Of a DNA stretch of 33,779 nt, positions 22,901-30,182 are shown one piece after another (within the stretch, counting starts at the first letter, position 1; the number at the start of each line of letters is the position of its first letter). The translations under genes and the position numbers were made by a program. The notes beneath the pieces are model-generated. The model made no database searches. It was not told the DNA's origin and saw only the letters and a program-made list of their open reading frames with translations. The DNA comes from an uncultured Oscillospiraceae bacterium. GTDB lineage: Bacteria; Bacillota; Clostridia; Oscillospirales; Oscillospiraceae. The stretch covers positions 1 to 33,779 of the forward strand of contig CAKTOX010000024.1 in NCBI GenBank assembly GCA_934590355.1. Direction: 5' to 3'.

Positions 22901-22927
22901 TTAGCACTCGCGTGTTTGGAGTGCTAA
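22901..22927. promoter_or_regulatory. CIRCE operator (HrcA binding site)
   Basis: TTAGCACTC (22901-22909), nine bases, GAGTGCTAA (22919-22927): an exact match to the CIRCE consensus including the spacer length. It lies in the intergenic region between the secreted-protein gene and hsp20. T-runs after the stem are poor, which argues against a simple terminator. Confidence 0.85.
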
Positions 22928-22964
22928 GGTTTATCATTGCAGGTATCAAATTGCTGCGCGCAGC

Positions 22965-23582
22965 TTACTCGCCCTTTTTATTGAGAGCCTTATGCTTTAC
23001 GATGACGAGCAGCGCAAACGCGACCGCGACCGCCGCAATCGCAACGGAGGTATATACTATCGCGTTATTATAGGTATTGTTAATGTTGATCGCCTGCTCC
23101 GGTCTTGCCGGAACGGTAGGCTGGGGCGTTTCCTCGGGCTGCACCGTGGGTTCGGGCTTGGGGTCGGCTATCATCGGATGCTCGGGGATCTTCACGACCG
23201 CCTCCGCTGCGGGATTTCCGTCGGAATCGAGCATATCGCTCATGAGCACCCACCCGCTGAAGGTCTCGCCGCCGTCAGCTGACGCGACGTTAACATGACC
23301 CCAAGGGACGTCGCCCATATAGCTTACACGATATTCGACCTTGAGCTGGGTCCCGTTTTCAATGAGCATATACTTGCCGTTTACGCTGCACTCCGGAGTT
23401 TCCCATGCAACGACATAGCCGTCGGCATTATATGTGCTGTAAACTCCGCCGTCCGTTATTAGGTTCTTCGGATCGTCCCACGGGTCGGCAACGGGCTTTA
23501 AACCGAGCTCGGCATATGCCGTCAGCGGCATGACCAATGCCAGCAGCACTGCCGCGAATATTATAAGTACCTTATTTTTCAT
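22965..23582 (-). CDS. Secreted protein with C-terminal membrane anchor, unknown function
   Basis: A 205-residue protein; start ATG 23582 behind GCAGGAGGC. The signal peptide is 'MKNKVLIIFAAVLLALVMP' followed by LTAYA, with cleavage after AYA. The exported domain (about 25-140) has no motif I recognise for certain; 'TQLKVEYRVSYMGDVPWGHV' followed by 'FSGWVLMSDML' looks like an SH3-type cell-wall fold. A Pro/Glu/Thr-rich linker (about 147-170) leads to one membrane helix (about 177-196) and a basic tail 'KHKALNKKGE'. It is probably held at the outer face of the membrane. The gene is monocistronic, between hsp20 and the amino-acid transporter. Confidence 0.7.
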   Translation of the reverse strand: MKNKVLIIFAAVLLALVMPLTAYAELGLKPVADPWDDPKNLITDGGVYSTYNADGYVVAWETPECSVNGKYMLIENGTQLKVEYRVSYMGDVPWGHVNVASADGGETFSGWVLMSDMLDSDGNPAAEAVVKIPEHPMIADPKPEPTVQPEETPQPTVPARPEQAININNTYNNAIVYTSVAIAAVAVAFALLVIVKHKALNKKGE

Positions 23583-23617
23583 ACGGTGCCTCCTGCGTTT
23601 TGCGCATAAACACACGA

Positions 23618-23623
23618 AGTATA
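23618..23623 (-). promoter_or_regulatory. Extended -10 of the secreted-protein gene
   Basis: Read leftward: TGC followed by TATACT, 36 bases before the ATG. The -35 region is only T-rich, so this would be an extended -10 promoter. Confidence 0.45.
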
Positions 23624-23716
23624 GCATATATACCTGAAAAAGAAAAGCGCAAATTTGTTAATTGCACGGAAATACGACAATTGCAATGCGTTTATGTCCG
23701 CGCATTATCGTAAAGT

Positions 23717-23748
23717 TCCGCCATAGACTCGGCTGAATCTATGGCGGA
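23717..23748 (-). terminator. Probable terminator of the amino-acid ABC operon
   Basis: TCCGCCATAG (23717-23726) pairs with CTATGGCGGA (23739-23748). It lies 22 bases after the ATPase stop; the T-run beyond the stem is weak (AACTTTACG), so termination efficiency is uncertain. Confidence 0.55.
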
Positions 23749-23770
23749 GAGTTCGAATTTACTTATTATG

Positions 23771-24514
23771 TCAAAGCACTTTGGACAGGAAATCCTTGAG
23801 TCGATCGCTCTGCGGATGCTCGAAAACATCCTCGGGCTTGCCCTCCTCGACGAGTCTGCCGTCGGCCATGAACATGACGCGGTTGCCGACCTCGCGGGCA
23901 AAGCCCATCTCATGCGTGACGACGACCATCGTCATTCCCTCGTGCGCAAGCTCCTTCATAACGTCGAGGACCTCGCCGACCATTTCGGGGTCAAGGGCGC
24001 TCGTTGGCTCGTCAAAGAGCATCACGTCCGGCTCCATGCAGAGCGCACGAACTATGGCGATACGCTGCTTCTGACCGCCGGAAAGCTGGCTGGGATACGC
24101 ATTGGCGCGGTCGGCAAGACCTACGCGCGCAAGAAGCTCCATCGCTTTACCTTCCGCCTCTTCCTTACTTTTGCCGAGAAGCTTCATCGGCGCAAGGGTC
24201 ATGTTTCTGAGCAGCGTCATATGCGGGAAGAGATTGAAATGCTGGAACACCATGCCCATCTTCTGACGGTGGAGATTTATATTGCAGCGCGGGTCGGTTA
24301 TATCAACGCCGTCAAAGGTTATCGTGCCGCCCGTGGGCACCTCAAGAAGATTGAGGCATCTCAGGAAGGTCGATTTACCAGAACCGGAGGGGCCGATGAC
24401 AACGACGACCTCGCCCTTATGGATCTCGGTGCTCACGCCGTCGAGGGCTTTGATCTTGCCGTCCTTAAAGTGCTTCTGAAGATCATCTACTTTTATGAGA
24501 ACATCAGTGGTCAC
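23771..24514 (-). CDS. Polar amino-acid ABC transporter, ATP-binding protein
   Basis: A 247-residue ATPase of the GlnQ/HisP type. Walker A 'GPSGSGKST' is at 41-49, the Q-loop Gln at 91, the signature 'LSGGQKQR' at 144-151, Walker B 'VMLFDEPTSALD' at 164-175 and the switch histidine in 'VVTHEMGFARE'. 'TFDGVDITDP' and 'MVFQHFNLFPHMT' are characteristic of the polar amino-acid subfamily. It powers uptake through the permease encoded just upstream, whose 3' end it overlaps by 11 bases, indicating translational coupling. The substrate is not identifiable from this subunit. Confidence 0.94.
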   Translation of the reverse strand: MTTDVLIKVDDLQKHFKDGKIKALDGVSTEIHKGEVVVVIGPSGSGKSTFLRCLNLLEVPTGGTITFDGVDITDPRCNINLHRQKMGMVFQHFNLFPHMTLLRNMTLAPMKLLGKSKEEAEGKAMELLARVGLADRANAYPSQLSGGQKQRIAIVRALCMEPDVMLFDEPTSALDPEMVGEVLDVMKELAHEGMTMVVVTHEMGFAREVGNRVMFMADGRLVEEGKPEDVFEHPQSDRLKDFLSKVL

Positions 24515-25232
24515 TGTTACGCAGCCTCCTTTCCAGCTTGCCTACGAGCCATGTGAAGAACATGACCATTATAAGGTATACGAGTGCAACGCCGATAAGC
24601 GGCATAAACGGCGAGTAGGTCGCGCCGCGGATAACGTCGCCCGCCTTGGTGAGGTCGCGGATAGCAACGTAGCCGGCGACGGAGGTCTCCTTGATAAGAA
24701 CGATAAACTCGTTAGCAAGGGTCGGCAGAACGTTTTTGAATACCTGCGGTATTATTATGTACTGCATCGTGCGGACGTAGTTAAAGCCGAGAGAGCGCCC
24801 CGCCTCGAACTGCCCCTCGTCGATGGACATTATGCCGCCGCGCACTATCTCGGCAACATAAGCGCCGGAGTTAATGCCGAACGCGAGCATCGCTATCGCA
24901 AGGCTGTTTCGTGAGGATGCAAATATAATATAGTATGTGATCATAAGCTGAACGACCACAGGCGTACCGCGGATAACCGTGAGGTAGAGCTTGCATATGC
25001 CGTTTACTATTCCGAGCAGGGTCTTGCCGAGGCTCGGACGCATCGTGAGATGGTTTTTATCCCACGTTGAACGCACTATCGCGATGATAACACCGATGCA
25101 TATGCCGATAAGGCAGGCAACGGCAGTTATTTTAAGTGTGTTGCCGAGACCGTCAACGAGAAGCCGCCAGCGATCTTTTTCGATAAAGTTTAATATGAAC
25201 TGTCTTTTCAGGTCCGCCATCCATGCTTCCAA
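24504..25232 (-). CDS. Polar amino-acid ABC transporter, permease (TTG start)
   Basis: A 242-residue membrane protein of the HisMQ/GlnP type. The EAA-type contact loop reads 'DEGQFEAGRSLGFNYVRTMQ' (about 138-157), after 'RGTPVVVQLMITYYII' and 'INSGAYVAEIVRGGI', all family hallmarks. The start is TTG 25232, seven bases after AGGAGGT; the next ATG four codons on has too long a spacing. It probably works as a homodimer, since there is only one permease gene. It lies 81 bases downstream of the binding-protein gene with a hairpin between them. Confidence 0.93.
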   Translation of the reverse strand: MEAWMADLKRQFILNFIEKDRWRLLVDGLGNTLKITAVACLIGICIGVIIAIVRSTWDKNHLTMRPSLGKTLLGIVNGICKLYLTVIRGTPVVVQLMITYYIIFASSRNSLAIAMLAFGINSGAYVAEIVRGGIMSIDEGQFEAGRSLGFNYVRTMQYIIIPQVFKNVLPTLANEFIVLIKETSVAGYVAIRDLTKAGDVIRGATYSPFMPLIGVALVYLIMVMFFTWLVGKLERRLRNSDH

Positions 25233-25263
25233 ATAAGATACCTCCTAATTCTCAAGCGCTCAA

Positions 25264-25295
25264 AATGAGGCTCCATGACAGCACGGAGCCTCATT
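25264..25295 (-). terminator. Hairpin between binding protein and permease (attenuator or mRNA stabiliser)
   Basis: Perfect 11-bp arms AATGAGGCTCC (25264-25274) and GGAGCCTCATT (25285-25295). Read leftward it is followed by only TTTTGAG, so partial termination is likely, giving more binding-protein mRNA than permease and ATPase mRNA. Confidence 0.7.
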
Positions 25296-25313
25296 GATCA
25301 AGTTGTTTGTTTA

Positions 25314-26159
25314 TCAGCCGTTATTTGCTGCAACGAATGCCTTTGCGGGCTCATTATCGATGATGACGCAGTCGATCTTGCCGCTGGTGAGAGCTGCGAT
25401 AGCATCGGCACCCTTGGGGAATGCCTGAACATGATCCTCGCCAAAGCCGCCGTTCTCGATGGTATCGGAAGCGTAGGTGTAGCCGGTGGTTGCGATCTGG
25501 CATCCGATCTGGAAGTTCTCGCCCTTCTCGATCTTTGCAACGATGTCGTCGGCGCTGGTGATGTCGGAATCTTCCTTGACGATCATAACCTGAATGCCGG
25601 TAGCATAGCTGTCGGAGAAGTTGATGCTCTGGAGGCGCTCCTCGGTAACGGTCATGCCTGCCATTGCGATGTCAGCCTTGCCGGAGGTGAGCGCGGGAAT
25701 GATCGCATCAAACTCCATATCGTTAACGACGAGCTTCATACCGAGCTTATCTGCGATAAGACCCGCAACGGTGGGGTCGATACCGACGATCTTGTCGCCG
25801 TCTACAGACTCATACGGGGGGAACGTGGCGTTGGTAGCCATAACGAGCTCTTCGGCATCTGCCGCAACGTTCTGCTGGACCTCGGGGAGAGTGCCGGTGC
25901 CGGAGATGAAGTAATCAATGACTGCCTTAAGGGTACCGTCGTCCTTGATCTCCTTGAGAGCAGCGTTGACCTTCTCAAGCAGTGCGGTGTTTTCCTTTGC
26001 AATGCCGATGGCGTAATCCTCGGTGACATATTCGGAGTCAAGGATCTTCAGCTTTGCGCTTGCATCAGAGTCGTTGTCTTTATTGTCGTTGTTATTGCCG
26101 CATGCACACAGTGCCAGCACCATGACCATCGCAAGCACAAGAGCGATAAACTTTTTCAT
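25314..26159 (-). CDS. Amino-acid ABC transporter substrate-binding lipoprotein, apparently circularly permuted
   Basis: A 281-residue lipoprotein: signal peptide with lipobox LCAC, Cys20 as the lipid site, then an Asn/Asp linker. Residues 36-87 ('LKILDSEYVTEDYAIGIAKE', then 'LLEKVNAALKEIKDDGT' and 'LKAVIDYFISG') are what normally forms the C-terminal end of SBP_bac_3 proteins. Residues 105-281 start with the normal mature N-terminus ('LVMATNATFPPYESVDGDKI') and stop at 'VIIDNEPAKAFVAANNG', exactly where the usual protein would continue with the 'LKILD' segment. About 17 linker residues (88-104) join the two. All parts of the fold seem present but in rotated order, so the gene is likely functional. 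It is first in the transporter operon; start ATG 26159 behind GAGAGGTA. Confidence 0.92.
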   Translation of the reverse strand: MKKFIALVLAMVMVLALCACGNNNDNKDNDSDASAKLKILDSEYVTEDYAIGIAKENTALLEKVNAALKEIKDDGTLKAVIDYFISGTGTLPEVQQNVAADAEELVMATNATFPPYESVDGDKIVGIDPTVAGLIADKLGMKLVVNDMEFDAIIPALTSGKADIAMAGMTVTEERLQSINFSDSYATGIQVMIVKEDSDITSADDIVAKIEKGENFQIGCQIATTGYTYASDTIENGGFGEDHVQAFPKGADAIAALTSGKIDCVIIDNEPAKAFVAANNG

Positions 26160-26222
26160 ATTCTATACCTCTCATTTAGATTTTTCAATTCGGATTTTGC
26201 TCCGTTTCTTTTAACGATGCTT

Positions 26223-26251
26223 ATATTAGCATCTATATTCACCTTTGTCAA
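26223..26251 (-). promoter_or_regulatory. Strong sigma-A promoter of the amino-acid ABC operon
   Basis: Read leftward: TTGACA (26246-26251), 17-base spacer, TGC plus TAATAT (26223-26228). An A/T-rich tract directly upstream may serve as an UP element. Confidence 0.85.
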
Positions 26252-26297
26252 GCGTTTTTGAAAAAATATTTGTTTTTTCTTTTGAAAACGCACATTC

Positions 26298-26334
26298 CAG
26301 TGAATAATATTCATAATTTCGCGAATATTCACTG
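26298..26334. repeat. Inverted repeat upstream of the amino-acid ABC promoter
   Basis: CAGTGAATA (26298-26306) and TATTCACTG (26326-26334), perfect 9-bp arms 19 bases apart; inner GAATAATATTC and GAATATTC are themselves palindromic. It lies about 47 bases upstream of the -35, a position suited to an activator or ArgR-like regulator. Confidence 0.55.
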
Positions 26335-26353
26335 CAATCGCGTATTTTTGCAT

Positions 26354-26393
26354 AAAAAACCGGCTCCGTTTTTTCTTGCGGAGCCGGTTTTTT
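26354..26393. terminator. Terminator after the metal ABC operon
   Basis: A 15-bp stem AAAAAACCGGCTCCG (26354-26368) / CGGAGCCGGTTTTTT (26379-26393) with a T-rich loop. It ends the leftward metal-transporter operon (stop at 26411). Confidence 0.92.
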
Positions 26394-26410
26394 ATGTGCT
26401 TTACACAGTT

Positions 26411-27232
26411 TTACGTTTTCTTTTTTAGTAATGCTGCAAAAGAAAACAAGGCAAATGCAATTAAATTCACGATAACGACCGCTGCGCCGGAGGGTAACTC
26501 CAATGCATAAGATGCAGCCATGCCGACGATAAAGCATACGACGGATACAACCGCGGAGCAGACTATGACGGCTCTGAAGCTGCGGCAGACGCGCATCGCG
26601 GTGAGCGCCGGAAAAATAATGAGGCTGGATATTAACAGCGCGCCCATCATGCGCATTCCTATGACGACCGTTACGGCGGTCAAAACGGCAATGACACTGT
26701 TCATAAGTCCCGCCTTCGTTCCCGTTGCGCGCGCGAAGGTCTCGTCAAAGGTGACGGCGAATATGCGCGGATAGAGAAGGACGAACAGCAGGAGCACCGC
26801 CGCCGACAGCACGATGCTGAGCACCGCGTCCGCGTGGCTGAGCGAGAGTATGCTGCCGAACATATAGTTCGAGACGTCCGTGTTCATGCCGGTCGTGAGC
26901 GAGACCGTTACAACGCCTATGGCAAGCGCCGAGGAGGATATGAGTGCGATGGCGGCATCTCCCTTTATCCTGCTGTTCTGATTTATCCGCAGCAGCAGGA
27001 ACGCGGCGGCAATGACCACCGGCACGGCAAGGTACAAGGGCGCGATATTGGCGGCAGCCGCGACCGCAAGAGCGCCGAAGCCTACGTGGGAAAGGCCGTC
27101 GCCTATCATGGAATAGCGCTTGAGCACAAGCGACACGCCCAGCAGCGCCGCGCACAGCGATACGAGCACTCCGACCACGACAGCGCGCACCATAAAGTGA
27201 TACGAAAACATTTCTTTAATAAGCTCGATCAT
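26411..27232 (-). CDS. Metal (Zn/Mn-type) ABC transporter, permease
   Basis: A 273-residue membrane protein of the ABC-3 (ZnuB/MntB) family with about eight helices. 'LKRYSMIGDGLSHVGFGALA' (about 36-55) is the family's conserved cytosolic loop and 'GMRMMGALLISSLIIFPAL' a typical helix in the second half. The start is ATG 27232 behind GGGAGGGT; longer readings enter the ATPase gene. It overlaps the ATPase stop in an ATGA junction, so the two are translated together. It is the last gene of the operon. The ion cannot be told from the permease alone. Confidence 0.93.
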   Translation of the reverse strand: MIELIKEMFSYHFMVRAVVVGVLVSLCAALLGVSLVLKRYSMIGDGLSHVGFGALAVAAAANIAPLYLAVPVVIAAAFLLLRINQNSRIKGDAAIALISSSALAIGVVTVSLTTGMNTDVSNYMFGSILSLSHADAVLSIVLSAAVLLLFVLLYPRIFAVTFDETFARATGTKAGLMNSVIAVLTAVTVVIGMRMMGALLISSLIIFPALTAMRVCRSFRAVIVCSAVVSVVCFIVGMAASYALELPSGAAVVIVNLIAFALFSFAALLKKKT

Positions 27233-27933
27233 GCTCTTGACCCTCCCACAAAGCGGCGCGCAAGGTCGCTCTCGCGGTACTGCGCGGTGGTGCCGAAGAA
27301 AAGCTGGCTGTGGCCGAGGTGCAGAATATGCGTGGCGTATCTGACGGCGGCGTGGATATCGTGCGAGACCATGATGACGCTCGTGCTGTCGCACAGGTTT
27401 ATGAGTTTAATAAGGTTATACATCTCATTGGTGGCGACGGGATCAAGCCCCGTGACGGGCTCGTCAAGCAGCAAAAGCTTCTTGGTCGCACACATCGCAC
27501 GGGCGAGCAGCACTCTCTGCTGCTGTCCGCCGGACAGCTCCATATAGCAGCGCTCGGCTATGTCGTCTATGCCGAGCCGCTCCATATTTTCGATGGAGGC
27601 AGCCTTGTCGGCGGCGTTATAAAACAGGCGCTTCCCCATCGAGTTTAGCCGCCCCGACAGCACGACCTCGCGCACGGAGGCGGGAAAATCGCGCTGGATC
27701 TGCGTTTGCTGCGGAAGGTATCCTATCTCGGTCGGGGAGATGCCGTTAAAGATTATTTCGCCCTTGGACGGCTGCTTGAGCCCAAGCAGGCCGCGCATGA
27801 GCGTGCTCTTCCCCGAGCCGTTTTCACCGACGATACAAAGGTAGGCGCCGGCATCTATCGAAAAGTTTATGTCGCTGAGCACCGTTTCGCCGTCATATGC
27901 AAAGCTCAAGTCCTTACAGACTATCTGTGCCAT
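27229..27933 (-). CDS. Metal (Zn/Mn-type) ABC transporter, ATP-binding protein
   Basis: A 234-residue ATPase. Walker A 'GENGSGKST' is at 36-44, the signature 'LSGGQQQR' at 133-140, Walker B 'LLLLDEPVTGLD' at 153-164 and the switch His in 'VSHDIHAAV'. 'IGYLPQQTQIQRDFPASVRE' (70-89) is the Q-loop region typical of the ZnuC/TroB group. It lies two bases after the binding-protein gene's coding end and overlaps the permease start by four bases. It supplies energy for import of a divalent metal. Confidence 0.93.
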   Translation of the reverse strand: MAQIVCKDLSFAYDGETVLSDINFSIDAGAYLCIVGENGSGKSTLMRGLLGLKQPSKGEIIFNGISPTEIGYLPQQTQIQRDFPASVREVVLSGRLNSMGKRLFYNAADKAASIENMERLGIDDIAERCYMELSGGQQQRVLLARAMCATKKLLLLDEPVTGLDPVATNEMYNLIKLINLCDSTSVIMVSHDIHAAVRYATHILHLGHSQLFFGTTAQYRESDLARRFVGGSRA

Positions 27934-27934
27934 T

Positions 27935-28864
27935 TCAGTAAAGTGCCTCCTTCAGGGTCAGGATATTCATTCGCATGAGGTCAATATAGGTCACGCCGTC
28001 TGTAAACTGTCGGGCGGTCACGCTGTGGGCAGAGTAAAACGGCAGCTTTTTGCAGCCTGTATCCTCGCAGATGACGTCCGCCATTTTTTCGTTTGAAAAC
28101 TCCATGTACAGCACTGCCGGAATATTCTCCTCGCGCACATGGTCGATCAGGAACGCCACGGTCTTTGCTGAGGGCTCGGTCTGCGAAGCGCAGCCGGGAT
28201 AGGCGGCGTAGTATTTAAGCCCGTACTCGCGCGTGAAATATCGCATCGGGAAGCGGTCGGCAAACACGAGCGTGCCGCGCACCGCGTTTTGAACGGTCTC
28301 GCGTATCTCGGTGTCTATCTCCGTGAGCTGCGCGTTATACGCGTCAAAATTGCGCGTATATTCGCCCGCGCCATCGGGATCGACGGCGCACAGCTCGTCG
28401 CAAATGGCGCGGCATATGACGGAGGCGTTTTTCGGAGACGTCCAAACGTGCTCGTCAAGCTCCGCTTCGTCCTCATCCTCGGTCTCGGCGGCATATATGC
28501 CCTCGCTGCTTTCCTCGACCGCATCGACGCAGTCCATCATGCGCAGCGCTCTCACCTGCCCGTCTACGAGCGTTTCGACCCACTCCTCCGACTCGCCGCC
28601 GTTATAAATAAAGAGATCGCTCTCCTCGATTGCAACGACGTCCTTGGGAGCCGGCTCATATGAGTGCACCTCCGCTCCGGGCTTTAAAAGAAGCTTTATC
28701 TGCGCCCTGTCGCCCGCGACGGCGCGCGCAAAGTCATACGCGGGAAAGTCCGAGCAGACGATTTGCAGCTTGCTCTCGTCCCGCGACGGCTCGGTCGCGG
28801 CGCAGGCGGACAGCACAAGGCACAGCGGCAGTATCAAGGTTAAAATTCTCAGGCTTCGTTTCAT
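27935..28864 (-). CDS. Metal ABC transporter, substrate-binding lipoprotein (ZnuA/TroA-like)
   Basis: A 309-residue lipoprotein with signal peptide and lipobox LSAC (Cys21). Metal ligands expected from the family: His67 in 'GAEVHSYEP' and His139 in 'DEHVWTSP' are present. The third position, usually His, is Asp203 in 'VFADRFPMRYFTREYGL', and the fourth is an acidic residue near Glu255. The loop before His139 (about 117-138) is packed with Glu/Asp instead of the His-rich loop of zinc-specific proteins. The metal could be Zn or Mn. Its ATG lies one base after the hexokinase stop with no clear ribosome site, so translation is probably coupled to it. It is followed directly by the ATPase gene. 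Confidence 0.9.
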   Translation of the reverse strand: MKRSLRILTLILPLCLVLSACAATEPSRDESKLQIVCSDFPAYDFARAVAGDRAQIKLLLKPGAEVHSYEPAPKDVVAIEESDLFIYNGGESEEWVETLVDGQVRALRMMDCVDAVEESSEGIYAAETEDEDEAELDEHVWTSPKNASVICRAICDELCAVDPDGAGEYTRNFDAYNAQLTEIDTEIRETVQNAVRGTLVFADRFPMRYFTREYGLKYYAAYPGCASQTEPSAKTVAFLIDHVREENIPAVLYMEFSNEKMADVICEDTGCKKLPFYSAHSVTARQFTDGVTYIDLMRMNILTLKEALY

Positions 28865-28865
28865 T

Positions 28866-30122
28866 TCAGTTTAAAAGCACGGCGGCGGCAGAGCCTATGA
28901 GGCTCATGTTTTCATAGGTGACGAATTCATAGCGTCTGCCCATTATCTCGCCCGCGTAAATATCCATGAATTTTTCAAGCTCCGGACGCAGCAGCTTGCT
29001 TGCCGTGAACAGGGAGCCGTCGACTGCGATGCAGGCTCTCTTGTCGATACCCGCGCCAGTCACCTCAAGTATGCCGCACAGCTTGCAGGCTATGCAGCGC
29101 GCCGAGCGCTCGAACAGCTCGTTAATTATGTAAACCAAATTGACCCTATCCTCGCTGCTGAAGCCCTTCGGGAAGCGTCCCGAGCCCCATTTGTCGATGG
29201 TGGGCGTGACGACCTCGGTCATTTTCCCGATGATGGCGCTCGCGTTTTCGGAGAACAGCCCCTCCGCCGCCGCGCCCTTGAGCGTGTACATGCAAAGCTG
29301 CCCCAGATAGCGTCCGGATATCATCTTTTCGGCGGTGTACTCGCCCGCGTCGGGCAGATCCGCGTCCATGGCAATATCGAAATCTCCGCGCGGGAAGCCG
29401 GAAAACGAGCCGCTTTCGAGGTTTATGAGCATACTGCCGCGCATATTGTCGCCGAGCTTGGGAATATCGGCGCAGCGCAGCTCGCAGCAGGTGTTGCTGC
29501 CGGTTCCGGCAACAAGTCCGAGATGGGAGCCGTATGCGCCCTTGGTGAGCGCTTTTCCCGCAAGGAGCGTCGCGGGCGTATCGTTGAGAACGACGATTTT
29601 TCCTGTCTCGCAGCCGCGCTCGTGCAGAGCTGTTTTAAGATCCGCGCCGAGCAGCTTCCCCACCGCGTCCTCGATCTTCACCTGCTTTGTCAGACCGAGC
29701 ACGCGCCCGTCCCGCTCGGGAGTGATCTCGATGGGATAGGAAAAGCAAAAGCCGATATCCTTTGCCTGCGCCATGAGCGGCAGCACCGCATCGGCGACCT
29801 TCGAAATAAACTCGTCCCAAGTTACGGGCTCCTGCGCACCGGGCATGGGCAGAGTGTTCTGCTGCTCGATCACCGCGCCCTTTGTGTCAAAGCTTATGAC
29901 TGCCGTGCGGAAATTCGTGCCGCCGGCGTCAATGACCACCGCCTTTTCTCCGCGCGGCAGCTTTCCCGCGGACGAAAGATAGGTCGGTATCATGGGCATT
30001 GCGTCCGAGTCGCCGCGAAGCCCCGCTCTCATGCTTTCGGCAAAGGCCTTCGTATACTCGTTAAGATCGACCCTCTCGGCATCCATGCCGTGAGCCTTCA
30101 TAAACTGTGCTACTTTTATCAT
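28866..30122 (-). CDS. Hexokinase of the eukaryotic type
   Basis: A 418-residue sugar kinase of the hexokinase_1/hexokinase_2 fold, not the ROK type usual in Firmicutes. 'VIDAGGTNFRTAVISF' (63-78) is phosphate motif 1, 'SYPIE' plus 'GLTKQVK' the sugar-binding strand, 'LNDTPATLLAG' (179-189) holds the catalytic Asp181, and 'VAGTGSNTCCEL' (204-215) is phosphate motif 2. It phosphorylates glucose-like hexoses with ATP in the cytosol. The start is ATG 30122 behind TTGAGGT, which directly adjoins a terminator hairpin. The metal ABC genes follow with a one-base gap, an uncommon pairing. Sporadic presence of this family in gut Firmicutes suggests old transfer, which is inference. Confidence 0.9.
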   Translation of the reverse strand: MIKVAQFMKAHGMDAERVDLNEYTKAFAESMRAGLRGDSDAMPMIPTYLSSAGKLPRGEKAVVIDAGGTNFRTAVISFDTKGAVIEQQNTLPMPGAQEPVTWDEFISKVADAVLPLMAQAKDIGFCFSYPIEITPERDGRVLGLTKQVKIEDAVGKLLGADLKTALHERGCETGKIVVLNDTPATLLAGKALTKGAYGSHLGLVAGTGSNTCCELRCADIPKLGDNMRGSMLINLESGSFSGFPRGDFDIAMDADLPDAGEYTAEKMISGRYLGQLCMYTLKGAAAEGLFSENASAIIGKMTEVVTPTIDKWGSGRFPKGFSSEDRVNLVYIINELFERSARCIACKLCGILEVTGAGIDKRACIAVDGSLFTASKLLRPELEKFMDIYAGEIMGRRYEFVTYENMSLIGSAAAVLLN

Positions 30123-30135
30123 AATATACCTCAAA

Positions 30136-30160
30136 AAGACCCGGCAAAACACCGGGTCTT
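30136..30160 (-). terminator. Terminator between stomatin and hexokinase, abutting the hexokinase ribosome site
   Basis: AAGACCCGG (30136-30144) pairs with CCGGGTCTT (30152-30160). Read leftward the stem is followed by TTTGAGGTA, so the U-run merges into the hexokinase Shine-Dalgarno site. It ends the nfeD-stomatin unit or works as an attenuator for the hexokinase operon. Confidence 0.8.
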
Positions 30161-30182
30161 ACTTATTGCGTTGCTCTTCGCT

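Noticed and set aside
22901..22927. CIRCE box read as a simple terminator of the secreted-protein gene
   Set aside because: The arms and the nine-base spacer match the operator exactly and no good T-run follows, although weak termination is not excluded.
26298..26334. Firm call of ArgR boxes
   Set aside because: Neither palindrome has the 14-base TGAAT-N4-ATTCA core; kept only as an unnamed inverted repeat.
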